A stretch of DNA of 64,000 nucleotides from Charina bottae (GCA_023362775.1 JALMGJ010000018.1:1302001-1366000); one strand, 5' to 3'. Shown: positions 24,124 to 44,895, counted from the first letter of the stretch. The notes: a model not told the origin generated them from the sequence alone. Numbers and translations are program-made.

Positions 24124-24680
24124 AATAAGTTCAAATGGTGCAAAACTCGATTTAGTGCAATTTATAAACTGATACCAGGTCACGTTTGAGTCAAAATTCA
24201 GTTGCTACCACCCACGCAGTTGCCATTGGGGTTTTAGACGCTAATCGTGGTTTGTGCAAAATGAAAAAAGGAAGGTTCCATTTGAGGAAGGAATTCAAAA
24301 AAGAAGAGGCTCATTTTGAAGTACAACAGAAAACAGGAGATAGCAGATACGCTTTGGATATGGGTTTATCCTTTTATACAGTATTTCATTAATAAATATA
24401 TAAAAATGTATGTTTAAAAATTTTAATTGCCTATTTCAATTGAGCTGGAACCAATTACCCTATTTTCCATAGAAATATCACTTCGAATAGTGCGAATTTG
24501 AATAATGCGACCATTTCATAGGATTCATTAACCGCACTAATCGAGACCTATCTGTAATCTTTTCTTAGGTCTGCTTTCCATTCATTCTATTGGGAGATGT
24601 ACGGATAATGCATGTACATGTAACATCCTGTCAAAACCCCATCTTAGTAGACTATCAATTCTATATTACCAGAATATATC
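22547..24680. other. ATP7A-COX7B intergenic DNA
   Basis: No host exon is recognisable. The interval holds a palindromic hAT MITE (23278-23396) and the 3' end of an L2-group LINE (about 23930-24125, ...GCCGCCTAGAGTCCTCTAGT... then AAAT repeats). The rest looks unique. Confidence 0.6.
23278..23396. mobile_element. Palindromic hAT MITE, near-perfect hairpin
   Basis: The arms CAGTGTTTCTCAACCTTGGC and ...GCCATGGTTGAGAAACAG enclose ACTCCCAGAATT / AATTCTGGGAGT inverted cores. This is one of the most symmetrical copies in the window. Confidence 0.88.
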
Positions 24681-24811
24681 CAACATTATGATTCAAAATT
24701 GTTTATTTTCAATACATTTATTACATCACACATAACACAGAGAAGAGTGCCAGGGAGGGGTGGCACAAATACAGCTCAGATTGCTTCCCAATTCCCGCCA
24801 CAAAGTCACCT

Positions 24812-24889
24812 CTAGTTTTCTCTCCATTCCTTTGGAGTAAGTCGGCCAACTGGAGAGAAATTCCATACAATCGGAAGCTGAGTGCAAGC
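24812..24889 (-). CDS. COX7B: COX7B exon 3 (stop codon)
   Basis: The acceptor CACTTTTGCAG precedes GCT-TGC-ACT-CAG. The exon encodes 25 residues ending TPKEWREN and stop TAG at 24814-24812. This exon is too short for ordinary ORF detection. Confidence 0.93.
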   Translation of the reverse strand, partial: ACTQLPIVWNFSPVGRLTPKEWREN

Positions 24890-27134
24890 CTGCAAAAGTG
24901 ATCAGAAGTTAACCATAACTATGACAGCAACTGCGTTCACACAGCATATTTACCCAGGGTTGATGACTCAGCCCAAGTGCTTGAGCTGACACAACCCAAC
25001 CCTGTTTTACTCTAACAGGCAAACCCCACAACTGAAGGGGGGAATTCCTGCTATTGCTCTGGCTGCGGCTGTCTGACAAATACTTACATAGGTCCAAGCG
25101 CCAATACCAAATGCCAGCCCACTAACGAGAACGAGGTTGCCATGCTTCTCATGGAAATCAGGTTCAAGTTTGCGGTGAGCCTGTCTCGTCACAGTATGTT
25201 GAATCCCACGGGCTGGAATACAAAACAGTCGAAAGGCCAATTCACCAACCAAACAGGCAAATTAACATGAAGCACATATGATTACTACTCTGCCTTTGCT
25301 GCAGGACACACTCAGCTCCAAAGTTCAATTAACGGGCGGACCCAGTCACGGTGGGACTGGGCTACCCTCTTCCGGCACTTTTTAACTGAGGCTGGCCAGT
25401 TTTTGTATTTTCCGAACTTGAAGCCGAGTTCAATATTTCTCATCAGACCTAAGATTAGCCGATTACAACAGACTTCCCATTGTGACGGCCGTACTCACAA
25501 TATTTGTGCACGAACCCTTAACATACCGTAATTATGCAAAACCATTTTTATTAAGCATTTCAGTGGAAAGTATCTTCTCCCTTGTGTTTTCTCGAAGAAA
25601 AGAAGCTACTGTTTTCTGTGGGCAGCAGTTACAGGAGGAGGGACCGAAGTCTGGCTTCCAAACCTCAACCTGGCATCCATCGGGGGCACGGACGGCCTGA
25701 TAAAGAGCAGGTGCCAGGGCAGGGAGAGGGGTGCCCAGGCCCCCCTGAACTGAACTCAGCAGGCTAGGCAAAACAGCCCACGATTTGTCCCGACAGCTCT
25801 GCACCTTTGTGGCGCCGCGCAATGCTTTCAGACTGAACTGCAGTGGGGAGCAGCTTAGGAGGCCCAATGTGGGGTGTCTGCAGGCTGAAGTGCTGCAGTG
25901 ACCCGAAGGCCCAGATCTGGGGATTTTCCATCTCTGACCTAGGGTGGGGTAGCACTTCCCCTTTCAAGGTTGGTGTGCAATCTGGGGGCCTTCCTGGACT
26001 CGCAGCTCCTGCTTGAAGAGGTGTTAGCTATGGCCAGGAACACCTTTGCACAACTCCATCTGGAGCACCAGCTGCACCCTTTCCTAGATCGGGGGGCCCT
26101 TCAGACACTCACTCACACCATAGTCCCCTCGCAGCTTGACTACTGTAATGTGCTCCACATGGGGTTGCCCTTAAGGATCACTTGGAAGCTTCAGCTGGTC
26201 CAGAATGGGGTGGCACGGGCAGTGACGGGCATGCCTCGGAAGTGCACTGGTTGCTGGTTTGCTTCCAGGTGCAATTCAAGGTGCCGGTCGTTACCTGTAA
26301 AGACCTCCATGCATAGGGAGGGCCTGGCTAGCTGAGGGACCGCCCATCTCCCACAGCGTCTGACTGGCCGATTTGATCCCGCAGGGTTGGCGTGCTCCGG
26401 GTTCCTTCGATTAAACAGGATCACCTCTCAGGACCCTGGAAGCCTGCCATGCCTGCCCTCTGGAATGAGGCTCCCCCTAAGATCCAGATGCCCCCCCCCC
26501 CACGGCTGGCGTTTCAAAGAGCCATGAGGACGGGCTCCTCACCCAGGCCTTGGGGGGGGGGAGACCCCTCCCTGCATCGCGCTGGCCACCTTTTATCTTG
26601 CGCTGATTCCTTTGCAATTTCTTTCTTTTGATTGTTGTGAGCCGCTCACAGTCGGGTGGCATACAAGTTTAATATATCATCATCATATCTCGGGTCGGGG
26701 TTCGCGTACGTGAGAAACGTCTGACTCGGGTTCAGACAATCGCAGAGGGTTTGCTCATCGGCGCAGGGCGGCGCTTCTCGGAGCCACCCCAAAACGGCTG
26801 CCCTCCCCAAAAAAGTAGGGCCAGACCCAGCGCTTTAATAGGGAATCGCGGACTAGATTTTCGGGAAGCTGAAAGAGCCCTTCTGTTTCGCTGCCAAGTC
26901 GGCCAATTTCGCCCGACTTTGGGCCTACTCGGCTGCCGAAGAGACGGTCAAGGCACCGGCATGCTGCCAACAAGAAAGAGGGGGAACGACCCACGACATG
27001 CAACTAGTCCTCATTGAGGAGCCCCCCCAATCAACGCGCGGAAGATGCCGATGTCGACCGGGCCCGTTGAGCGGGACTCTGGTCGCGGCACACTCACCCG
27101 AAAGGGCCAGGGCTCTTCGCACCAAAGGGAACAT
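24812..27134 (-). CDS. COX7B: COX7B, cytochrome c oxidase subunit 7B
   Basis: Three exons (27134-27098, 25212-25088, 24889-24812) join to an 80-codon frame, 79 aa plus stop; the human protein is 80 aa. COX7B is a small nuclear-encoded subunit of mitochondrial complex IV in the inner membrane. It begins MFPLVRRALALSARGIQHT (presequence), then DFHEKHGNLVLVSGLAFGIG (membrane helix), and ends SPVGRLTPKEWREN. The ends and PDFH, WTY, SPVGR and TPKEWR blocks match human COX7B. All splice sites are GT-AG and phases agree (1, 0). AATAAA signals on the minus strand at 24722-24717 and 24707-24702 would end the mRNA. It is immediately upstream of ATP7A on the same strand, as in human. Confidence 0.95.
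25088..25212 (-). CDS. COX7B: COX7B exon 2
   Basis: The acceptor TTTGTATTCCAG precedes CC-CGT-GGG. The exon encodes the end of the presequence and most of the membrane helix to ...GIGAWTY. The donor GTAAGT follows 25088. It is 125 nt and ends in phase 0. Confidence 0.95.
25940..26690 (+). pseudogene. Decayed L2/CR1-group LINE (RT C-terminal part and 3' tail)
   Basis: The frame VCNLGAFLDSQLLLEE...LHPFLDRGALQTLTH...WKLQLVQN aligns block for block with the 18.0-19.5 kb copy (VRNLGVLLDSRLLLEE). The alignment then runs on through frameshifts to a GTGAGCCGCTCACAGTCGGG-type 3'UTR and ATCATCAT tail. It lies in COX7B intron 1. Confidence 0.75.
27098..27134 (-). CDS. COX7B: COX7B exon 1 (start codon)
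   Basis: ATG at 27134-27132, 12 codons plus one base, donor GTGAGT after 27098. The start is chosen from the match to the human N-terminus MFPLV. Confidence 0.94.
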
Positions 27135-27300
27135 TATCCCGCGTCTCCCCGAAAACCCAACTCACTCCTCGGGTCACCTCAGCAGGCAAGCGAAGAATAA
27201 AATGGCCGCCGGGTCGAAAGTCGCACTACTGCGCCTGCGCCCGCTTGAGGACGGAAAGCGACGCATCCTGGGAGATGTAGTTTAGCAGGAAAAAGGGGAG
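27135..27300 (-). promoter_or_regulatory. COX7B: COX7B promoter with ZNF143/Staf-like site
   Basis: On the minus strand, AACTACATCTCCCAGGATGC (27282-27263) closely resembles the ZNF143 SBS2 consensus (ACTACAATTCCCAGMATGC). An AAAATGGCCGCC element lies nearer the start codon. ZNF143 sites are frequent in promoters of nuclear-encoded mitochondrial genes and tRNA-rich regions. The transcription start is not determined. Confidence 0.55.
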
Positions 27301-27484
27301 TGGGGCGCCGCCGATGTGAGGGGGACAAGCTCCGCCGAGCGAGGGGGCTCCGAACGGGGCGGGCTTCGGTTCCGTCTGCCGGGCTCGCGGTCGGAAGAAC
27401 CGACTCGCCCGCGAGCGCGGCCTCCTCCGCCGCGCCCCCCGGTGGAGGCTTGAAGAGGCTCCGCGAGCGCCTCTCCGCCGTGCT

Positions 27485-27596
27485 GTCAGGATGGCCGAGT
27501 GGTCTAAGGCGCCAGACTCAAGGCGAGCTGCCTTCCCGGAGGGCGGGGCATTCTGGTCTCCGAATGGAGGCGTGGGTTCGAATCCCACTTCTGACA
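27485..27596 (+). tRNA. tRNA-Leu (anticodon CAA) with intron
   Basis: The acceptor stem GTCAGGA pairs with TTCTGAC, with discriminator A at 27596. The A box TGGCCGAGTGGTC and B box GGTTCGAATCC are intact. The anticodon CAA is at 27519-27521, read in the loop CTCAAG. A 28-nt intron (27523-27550) interrupts the anticodon loop after position 37, as in vertebrate tRNA-Leu(CAA) genes. A long variable arm (TCTCCGAATGGAGGC) marks the Leu class. A T5 terminator follows at 27603. It looks fully functional and sits in the CpG-rich COX7B-MAGT1 interval. Confidence 0.96.
27523..27550 (+). other. tRNA-Leu intron
   Basis: 28 nt between anticodon-loop base 37 and the TTCTGG that restarts the stem. It is GC-rich, as expected for the bulge-helix-bulge recognised by the tRNA splicing endonuclease. 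Confidence 0.85.
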
Positions 27597-27602
27597 GGTC
27601 TC

Positions 27603-27607
27603 TTTTT
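27603..27607 (+). terminator. RNA polymerase III terminator
   Basis: A run of five T starts 7 bases after the mature tRNA 3' end. Confidence 0.85.
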
Positions 27608-28224
27608 GCGCCGCGCGCGGCGGGGGTCGCCGCATCTTTTGCAAACGTTTTGCAGCCGGAGCAGCAGCAAATCGCGCGGCTTTGGGGCGTCGGGGCGAAG
27701 GAAACGGCGGGCGGGCCGGGAGAGCGAGCGGGCGGGCGCTGCCTGGGGAGTGCGCGGCGCCCTTCCTCGCAGGCGCGGCCCCTCCGGCGCGATTGCAAGC
27801 GGGGATGCTGTTCAGAAGCCCTCGGCGAGCGGAGCAACCCCCCCGCCCCCCCCCTCTGATTCTGCAAGCGGTTTGGGGCAGGGGCGAGGCTGCACCCTTG
27901 AAAGAGCATTTATATAAATTCGTCCAGAAATGAAGCCCAGGCGTGCTTCCCCGCAGCGGGGTCCGAGCGCTGTGGGTGGGGTGTGCCTAGGGGCAGGAGG
28001 GCTCCCCTGTTCCAGTCGAAGAGAATCTGTTGGACTGGGGAGTCCTTGGGGCTCTTTGAGCCTGGTTGTTTTCTTGCAGACGTTTCGTTGCCCGACTAGG
28101 CAACCCCTTCACTCCACAGTTCCCCGGTCCCGCCAGACGCCCTGCCCAGACATCCTGTCTGCAGGGAGGGCAGCTGCGTCCCCTCTTGGCCTGGGGTCAA
28201 TAAAAGACAGAGGCATCTTCTAAG

Positions 28225-28317
28225 GCAGAGTTTCTCAACCTTGGCGGCTTTAAGATAGGTGGAATTCTGGGAGTTGAAGTCCACCTATCTTAAAGTCGCC
28301 AAGGTTGAGAAACACTG
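28225..28317. mobile_element. Palindromic hAT MITE, short copy
   Basis: The arms CAGAGTTTCTCAACCTTGGC and GCCAAGGTTGAGAAACACTG are separated by a single ATTCTGGGAGTTGAAGTCC core. The flanks TTCTAAGG / TCCTAAAG resemble a decayed 8-bp duplication. Confidence 0.85.
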
Positions 28318-28799
28318 TCCTAAAGGCTGTTTTAGGGAAGTGAACAAGCGAAAGGACAGCACTGGCCCCAATTAACAACAAGGAACCGCAGCCTCCCGGT
28401 TCATCCCGTCACTTGCGGCTCTTTCACCAAAGCCTGTATGGATCTCCTGAGCCGCCACTTTGCACAGAAAGTGCAAAAGAACTTCCCAAGCATTTAAAAT
28501 TCAGCTTTAATGTTTCATGTTTTTATTTTTATCTTACGATTTTTAATTTACAATTGTTTATCCTTTCACACATTTTGGAAAATGATCAAGGCTGATTGAA
28601 AGTTTTACTCTTCTCTATTTTAAAAGAGCCCTTTAGCAACCGGTCCGAATTTACCAGGTTTGCTAATGGACTTTTGAACGCAATCGCACTCTTGCCCTGA
28701 AGCCCTCCAAGATACTCTGCATTACAACATCCATCATCCCCAGCCAGAATTTGCGTTCTTCCTCCCATCATCCGCAGCGCTTCCCCCACCAGCCCCAAA

Positions 28800-29121
28800 G
28801 AGCTCTGGGCGGGGCCGCGCCGATTTGGACTGTAGCTCCGCCTTCACCCCGCCCACTCGCGCGCTACCCTCCAATCATATCGCACCAGATCTCCCCGTTC
28901 TCATTCGTCGCCGAGCGCCTCCCGGACCCGCCCCCTCTGCTTTCCCCTCCCAAAGGTGAAAGGTCGGAGGCTGAGCGAAACAGGAAACGCGATGGACCAA
29001 TGGGGAGCGGCGGAAGAGTAGCTTGACCAATCTGGAGCTGGCCCGACTCCCGGCCTGGCCAATGGGCGCAGGGCTGCCGGTGTCGCCGTCTCTCCGGCTG
29101 AGTGAAGAGGCTGGCGAGGCC
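28800..29121 (+). promoter_or_regulatory. MAGT1: MAGT1 promoter with CCAAT-box array
   Basis: The block is CpG-rich. Forward CCAAT boxes start at 28871, 28997, 29027 and 29059. The last three are spaced 30 and 32 bp, as in NF-Y-driven TATA-less promoters. The start codon is at 29122. No TATA box is evident. Confidence 0.6.
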
Positions 29122-38979
<9,858 letters not shown>

Positions 38980-40665
38980 GGATGTTGCTGCTTTGTGGTT
39001 CGCAGAAGTGGAGCAAGATCCAGATATGCTACCTCTCTTTGAAACGAATGAAATAATTGTACACCAAACCAAAGATATCTAGTGCCTTGGCAAGACAAAC
39101 TGTTCGCCCTAAACGTCATGATGCATAATTACAACACATTCCTGTTCCCCATTTATTTGAAGCCAAGGGTAACTTGTACTCTGGGCTTTGCATTGCTTGC
39201 TGTCTTAAAAGCAAGTGAGCCTTAATTCCCAGGCCACAGTTCAAAAAGCCTAACTAGGTGCATGCTTATGTGTTGCAAATGCATAGAGACATTTGCTCTT
39301 TGCAGCTCCGTGCACTGCAAGATCCACAGAAGTGGCTTATCCGGGCGGGGAGGAGTGGGGCTGGGGTGTTCAGAGCAGTCCTTTAACAGATAGGCTCCCA
39401 CCACTGCCATATTTCCAATTTCCTGCAAGGATTTTATTTTTTAGTCAGATTTCTCATTGGGGAGAACTCCTGCCAGACCTAGGCAATATGTCCCTTGATG
39501 TGAGGGAAGGGAGTCAGATTCCGGTGTTTTGGCTCTATGCAGTGGGTGAATTCCTTTCAGCTAAAGAGTGGAACCCACAGAGAAACGTTGAGGGGGGAAA
39601 TGTTGAAGCTCCCAAGCGTGTATTTATGCCATCTTAATGAAGTGGCTTCCTTGGGCCTTTTCTTTGAAGAGAAATGAAGAAGGGTGCCATGTGTGAGGCC
39701 GTTTCTGTTGCCGTTTACCTGGCCACCTGCTGAACAGAATCTCCCAGAATAATATGCTGCCTTCTCCTCACTTGTGGACAGTTTTGAGATCTGGCACCAC
39801 CATGTAGATTTATCTCTACAGTGAAGTTCCATTATTGTGCTGATCTTTACCAAACACAGTCACCTGCTCAATTTTGGTAATGGCATTGCTTGTTGTGGGT
39901 TGGACTAGGTATTCAGTCCTCCACTGTGTTCCTAAAACACGTGACTGGTGACTGGCATTCTTAAAATTCTTTCTATAACTGACCAATTCGGAGGTTGAAC
40001 ACAAAAGCAGGATCTCCTCTCTATCTCCTGCCCTGGGCGCTGTGTATGTAATCCTGGGCATCTGGTATCGAAACCAAAGGGCAGCCCTCACTTTAAAAAA
40101 TGGCTGATATGGGGGGGGGGGACCACCTTAAATTGAAACATTTCCCATTCTGAATCCTGACCAGATACCAACCTGTCTGCCTATGGCAATGGAGACCTAA
40201 TATTCAGTGGATTTCTTTACCTCCAAGACATTTTGGAGATGAAAGAAAATCCCAAAATGCGTAGAGGCTGCAATAGCGGAGTTTTTCTTCAGGCGAGAGC
40301 TGTGTGCCGTTTGAATAGTTCTCCCTTCTTCTCTGCCACTTGCTGGATTTGGTAACATTAGCTCATTTGGGGCAGGGTCTAATAAGGGCTGTAGAAGAGC
40401 AAGAAAAATACATTTCTCCTAGGGAGCCAGGGAAGCAGCTACGATTGTAACTCAGCTGTATAGTTTTCTCTTACACAAGTTTCCTATATTCAACTACTTT
40501 TCAAGTGCCTTAACACCATTAGACTATTTTTTCAGTATTTGATTCCAACAACATTTGAAAAATGCATTTTTATATGATTGAGAGCATCCAAGTTGTAGCA
40601 TGGATATTGAAATGACTACTGTGGATATTTGCCAGATTTCAATAAATACTTTACAAACATGGACC
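38980..40665 (+). other. MAGT1: MAGT1 3'UTR
   Basis: About 1.7 kb of unique AT-rich sequence after the stop lead to AATAAA at 40641-40646, followed by a GT-rich stretch. The mRNA end is inferred from that signal. Confidence 0.6.
40641..40646 (+). promoter_or_regulatory. MAGT1: MAGT1 polyadenylation signal
   Basis: Canonical AATAAA, the first strong candidate followed by a plausible GT-rich downstream element. Confidence 0.55.
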
Positions 40666-41615
40666 AGCAACTGTCTTTTTGAACTTGACTGCATCTGGAA
40701 AACCTCAGTCCACAGAAATTTCCTCCTGAACAGTTCCCCCCCCCCCCCCCGTGGAGAGGGGGTAGCTTGAGCATCTGCCCTTCAGTCGGCTGGTTTGAAG
40801 CTGTCGGAGCACACGTTCCCTCTTGGTGCCTTTGAGATTCTGTCTTGCACTGTGTTCGTTTTTTCGATGCTTTTAATTACAAAATTGGACATTGCAAAGC
40901 ATTGTGTCAAGCCTTCTTATTTCCAAGAATACTTACAGATTCCCCATATATTGGGTGTGTGTGTGTCTTCAAAGAGATAGTAGTCAAAAACTAGATTGCA
41001 GGTCAATTGACTCAGGGTCTTTGTTTTCACTACACAGTGGTCCATTTCTTGAATTGGCTGAATCCTTCATTTCATTAGTTTAATGATTCCTTAATAAATT
41101 GCATTTTCTGCCTACTGGTGTATGCAGATGGTGTACAATGAAATGTAAAACAACCCAGGAGCACAAAACATTACTAAAATGTGGAACAAAAACTCCAGTT
41201 CGAAGCTAAAGGGTGCCCTCTCCGTTTGGTTTCTGTGGGGAGCCAGTTCCAAAATTATAACCCCCCCACAAGCTAGTGTGTCTCGCTACTGGAAGAGCCA
41301 GGTCTCTCTCCCTCCTCTGTGACGGGAATTTTGTTTCCAGACTGCTAAGGGGAGAGGTAGACAACATGTGGCCTCAAGACCACATGCAGCCCTCCGAACC
41401 CTTGTCCCAGGGCTGTTGTGTGGGCCATGGGTCTTTAGCCAATAAAGTCGAAGCAAATCAAGGTACTTGCTATAGCAAGTCTCCCTTTGAGCCAGGATTG
41501 AGAGAGAGGCAAAGTTCCTTGGCAGAGCTGTCCTTCAGAAGGTGGAGCCCAAAGTGTCAGGGCAGGCCAAAATCAAGGTTTCAGATAAGCAGAGCAGGAG
41601 TCAAAAAAGTGTTGT

Positions 41616-42950
41616 CTACAGTATCACCATCCAGTAGCTGATCGTGCCCTGGCAGCAGGTTTTACGTTCAAAGCTCCCATCCAATATCTGAGCACAGCTG
41701 GAAAGCAACTGGAAGCCAGTGCAGCTCACGCAACAGCAGTGTAACACAGGCAAATTGTGGGGCATCCAGAACTGCGTGCACAACCAGTCTGGACCACTTG
41801 CAGCTTCAAGGGCAGCCCATGTTGAGGGGGGCCACACAGCTGCCTCTTTCAAGGCAGGCAGGACCACCCCCTCCCACAAAGTAGCATTAACCACTGCTTG
41901 GACCCAACCACAATTAGTTTCTCAGGAGGCCTTGTCCAGCCAGGAGGGGTATGGGTCTAGACCAGTGTTTCTCAACCTCAGCCACATTAAGCTGGGTGGA
42001 CTTCAACTCCCAGAATTCTCCAGACAGCAAGCTGGCTGGGGAATTCTGGGAGTTGAAGTCCACCCAGCTTAAAGTGGCTGAGGTTGAGAAACACTGGTCT
42101 AGACAACGAGTGGCAAAGCCCACAGCAACAAGGACCCTGTTCACTTCCTCAGGATTGACCAGCTCAAACTCCTCCCGGGTAACTGAGCTAGGACATGCCT
42201 CAGTCACTTCCGCAAGTTCCACCCAGCCGGAGCCCGACAGATGCTGAGAGTGCTCCTCACAGAGGCCCTACAAGGGTTCCTCCAGCCCCTCCTTGCCCTT
42301 AAGAGACCTGGTTACCCGAAACAAGGCCACCAGTTGGTTATCTGCAGATGCAGTAAGAGTGGAAAGTGAGCTCACTTGGCCCTTATCACCACAGGTTAAG
42401 TCCTAAGAAAGGCTCTTGCCTGTGTCCGGTGGGCTTCATCAGACTTCATCTTCCTCCAGCGGCACTCTAGGCGCCTCTCGGCTCATTTCATCTCCTGGAG
42501 CTCTTCCATAAACCAGCGGGCTGCACAGGATCCACGATCGCAGAGGGTTTGCTCAGGCGTGACCCAATCCAAAGCCCTTGTCATAGGCTGATGCCAAACT
42601 GACTAATCGGAGGCTCAGGAACAACCCAAGCTCGCTCTGGAACCCTACTGGGTCCAACAGTTACCTGGGACAAGACAAGCGAACAGGTCCAGCCTCCCTG
42701 GAGTAGGGACCAGTTCCAGAGAACTCCAGGGCCAAGAGGGAGTAATGCTAACACCCCCAATCCCAGATCACTTCGCTGCTGCTCCAAGACAAAAGCCATA
42801 TCCAATGTGCAACCTCCACTGTGAGTCAGGCCATTAATAAGCTGGATCAGAGCCATGGTGGCCATCAACTCCCGAGCCATCTCTGACTGCAGGCCCAACG
42901 AAGAGAGGTTGAAGCCCCACAGCACCATCAATCAGGGAACACCGCCGCCG
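41616..42950 (-). pseudogene. Decayed L2/CR1-group LINE split by a hAT MITE
   Basis: Minus-strand frames include NPEEVNRVLVAVGFATRC (compare TPEEVDRALAAASSATSV at 54.8 kb) and further on VNATLWEGVVLPALKEAAV, the region just before the RT domain. Stops and frameshifts are frequent. The MITE at 41963-42096 interrupts it. Confidence 0.65.
41963..42096. mobile_element. Palindromic hAT MITE, type copy (near-perfect)
   Basis: The two arms, starting CAGTGTTTCTCAACCTCAGC and ending GCTGAGGTTGAGAAACACTG, are almost exactly complementary around a CAGACAGCAAG spacer. They are flanked by the perfect 8-bp duplication GTCTAGAC (41955-41962, 42097-42104). Each arm carries GGACTTCAACTCCCAGAATT. Confidence 0.95.
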
Positions 42951-43100
42951 ACTCAGCCACGGAGCCAAGGAACTTGGGCAGGGCTGCTGCCACCCCACAG
43001 GGAGGCAGTCGAGCAGCAAGCCCAACTGACCCCTATGGCTCACTTTCACAAAGAGGGCAACATCTGGCTGTGTCTGGGGCAGAGTCCCTAAAAGCCACTA

Positions 43101-43451
43101 AGGTAAAGGTAAAGGTTCCCCCCGCACAGTTGTGCAGTCGTGTCCGACTAGGGGCCGGTGCTCATCTCCGTTTGTTAGCCGAAGAGCCAGCGTTGTCCGA
43201 AGATGCTTCCGCGGTCATGTGCCTGGCATGACACGCGTGGAACGCTGTTACCATCGCACGGAAGTGGCACCTATTCATCTACTTGCATTTGCATGCTTTC
43301 GAATTGCTAGGTTGGCAAGAGCTGGGGCGAGTGCGGGAGCTCACTCCGTCACGCGGGGCTAGGGATTCGAACCTCCGAACTTGCGATCCTCCGATCGAGA
43401 AGCCTGGCGTCTTACCCACTGAGCCATCATGCCCCTTCACAAAAAAAAAAA
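43101..43451 (-). mobile_element. Sauria-type tRNA-derived SINE
   Basis: On the minus strand the head has a Pol III A box (TGGCTCAGTGGGTAAG) and B box (GGTTCGAATCC), preceded by a T tract. The body is about 300 bp and the 3' tail is CCTTTACCTTTACCT, the tail shared with BovB LINEs. An 11-bp target duplication AAAAGCCACTA brackets it (43090-43100, 43452-43462). Sauria SINEs are known only from squamates and depend on BovB. Confidence 0.88.
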
Positions 43452-44489
43452 AAAAGCCACTAGAGACACTCAAATAAGAGCAGCCACACCCTCATAACCG
43501 GAGTCACAACTGGTGCTACACTTGAAACCTGGGGAGCACATTTCTGAGAGAGGAACTCTAATCCGCAATCAGATGAGATAAACTTTGTTACAGGCTCACC
43601 TGGTATTAAGCAGCACCAGCCAGAATCCAGGGCTCCAAGGCTCCAGAGACCAGGTTTTGGGGCTGAACGCAGGGGCCCAGAACACAACGGTGTTAAACAC
43701 CGGCGCTGCCTTCCCCTAGGGCGGCTCACCCCTGCCTCCTGCCCTATCCCCCATGCCCATCACCACCTCAGTTGCACCCCACCCAATCCCCGACACCCCA
43801 CCCCCAACAGGCCCATCACAGTCTTGCCAAACACTCCAACGCCCTCCATTCACTGCAGGAGTGTGAACTTGCCACTCTGGTTGCAGGGTTTCCCTTCTTC
43901 CTATTCTTTGAACCCAACCGCCAGGGCTGGATGGGGATGAAACCAGGGAGCAGGAGCTTCGGGGGCAGGCTCAGCTCACCCCATTTGCAATGGCTGTGAT
44001 TCCCCCGTTTTTATTTTCATGATTAAAAACAACAACAGGAAAGATCCATCATCCAGGTAGTGATGGACCCTAATCATTAAACGGGGGCTGGTCTCAGATG
44101 GCTGTAAATTGTGGTTGGCAGCAAACTGAGTTTTGGGTTGCTGGGTAAACAGGTTACCTGTGTTCAGAAAGAGAATCGATTACCACCAGATGACTAAAAA
44201 CCTGAAGGAATAGATTGGGAGCGGCCATCTTGGATGGTATCTGGTCATTCTTGTGGGGCTGGACAAACACCGCTGTCTGCTGGTTGGCTGATCTCCTGAA
44301 AGAGTGGACATCATTTCAGAGTGCAGATGAGAGAGATGATGCCAAACCCTTCCTTGCTGGAAACGCACAAATGCTAGGTTTGTTCCACTGATCCGGAGCT
44401 ACTGTTAAAAACAGCCTCAAGAAGGCTCAGTGGGTGTTCCTAGTACAGGTAAGAAAGACATAGCCTGCACGTAGTAAACTAGACATACT

Positions 44490-44895
44490 GCACTTCGCCA
44501 GCCTTGTCTGATCCCAGAACCAAGCAGGGTTGGAGCTACTTGGCGCTTGGATGAGAGGCCGCCAGGAAATCTACACGTCGTCAGCTAGACTGGGAAAGAT
44601 GCCAAAAGAGGGCACTGCAAACGGCTTCCATAGTATTGCCAAGAAAATTACGTGGATGTGTCCATGAACTTACTGGAAGATATTAAGTGGCATTACCATA
44701 TCTGAGAACAGCGAGACCCAGTGGGACCCAGTTAGTGCTTCCGTGGGGGACCTCAGAGAATCCCAGAGCTGTGGGCTAGACAGGGAGGTCAAAAAATATC
44801 CCTGAAGAACCAGCGGTAAACAATTTCTGGATTGCTGCCCAGAATACAACACGGGCATCTCCATGAAGTCGCCAGGAGCCAAGCTTGACTTGAGG
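44490..44895 (+). mobile_element. 5S-rRNA-derived SINE, interrupted
   Basis: GTCTGATCCCAGAACCAAGC, AGGGTTGG and GCGCTTGGATGAGAGGCCGC follow the 5S rRNA A-box/C-box region. The body continues to GGATGTGTCCATGAA, breaks at a 191-bp insertion (44669-44859), and resumes GTCGCCAGGAGCCAAGCTTG. TCCATGAA is repeated exactly at both junctions (44661-44668, 44860-44867). Confidence 0.7.

Larger units (their letters stand above)
27597..29121. other. tRNA-MAGT1 intergenic DNA and MAGT1 promoter
   Basis: The first part is GC-rich. At 28020-28115 there is a decayed copy of the hammerhead-like repeat family (GCAGACGTTTCGTTGCCCGA). A palindromic hAT MITE lies at 28225-28317. MAGT1 promoter DNA begins near 28790. 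Confidence 0.6.

Noticed and set aside
25970..26335. Separate protein gene of 121 codons
   Set aside because: It aligns block for block with the L2-group reverse transcriptase C-terminus at 18-19.5 kb and is broken.
27300..27933. Frames of 122-227 codons around the tRNA
   Set aside because: They run through the tRNA-Leu gene in a CpG-rich interval, have no protein family match and are not conserved-looking.
43283..43473. tRNA gene suggested by A and B boxes
   Set aside because: The boxes belong to the head of the Sauria-type SINE; the cloverleaf is not maintained and the body and tail are SINE-like.
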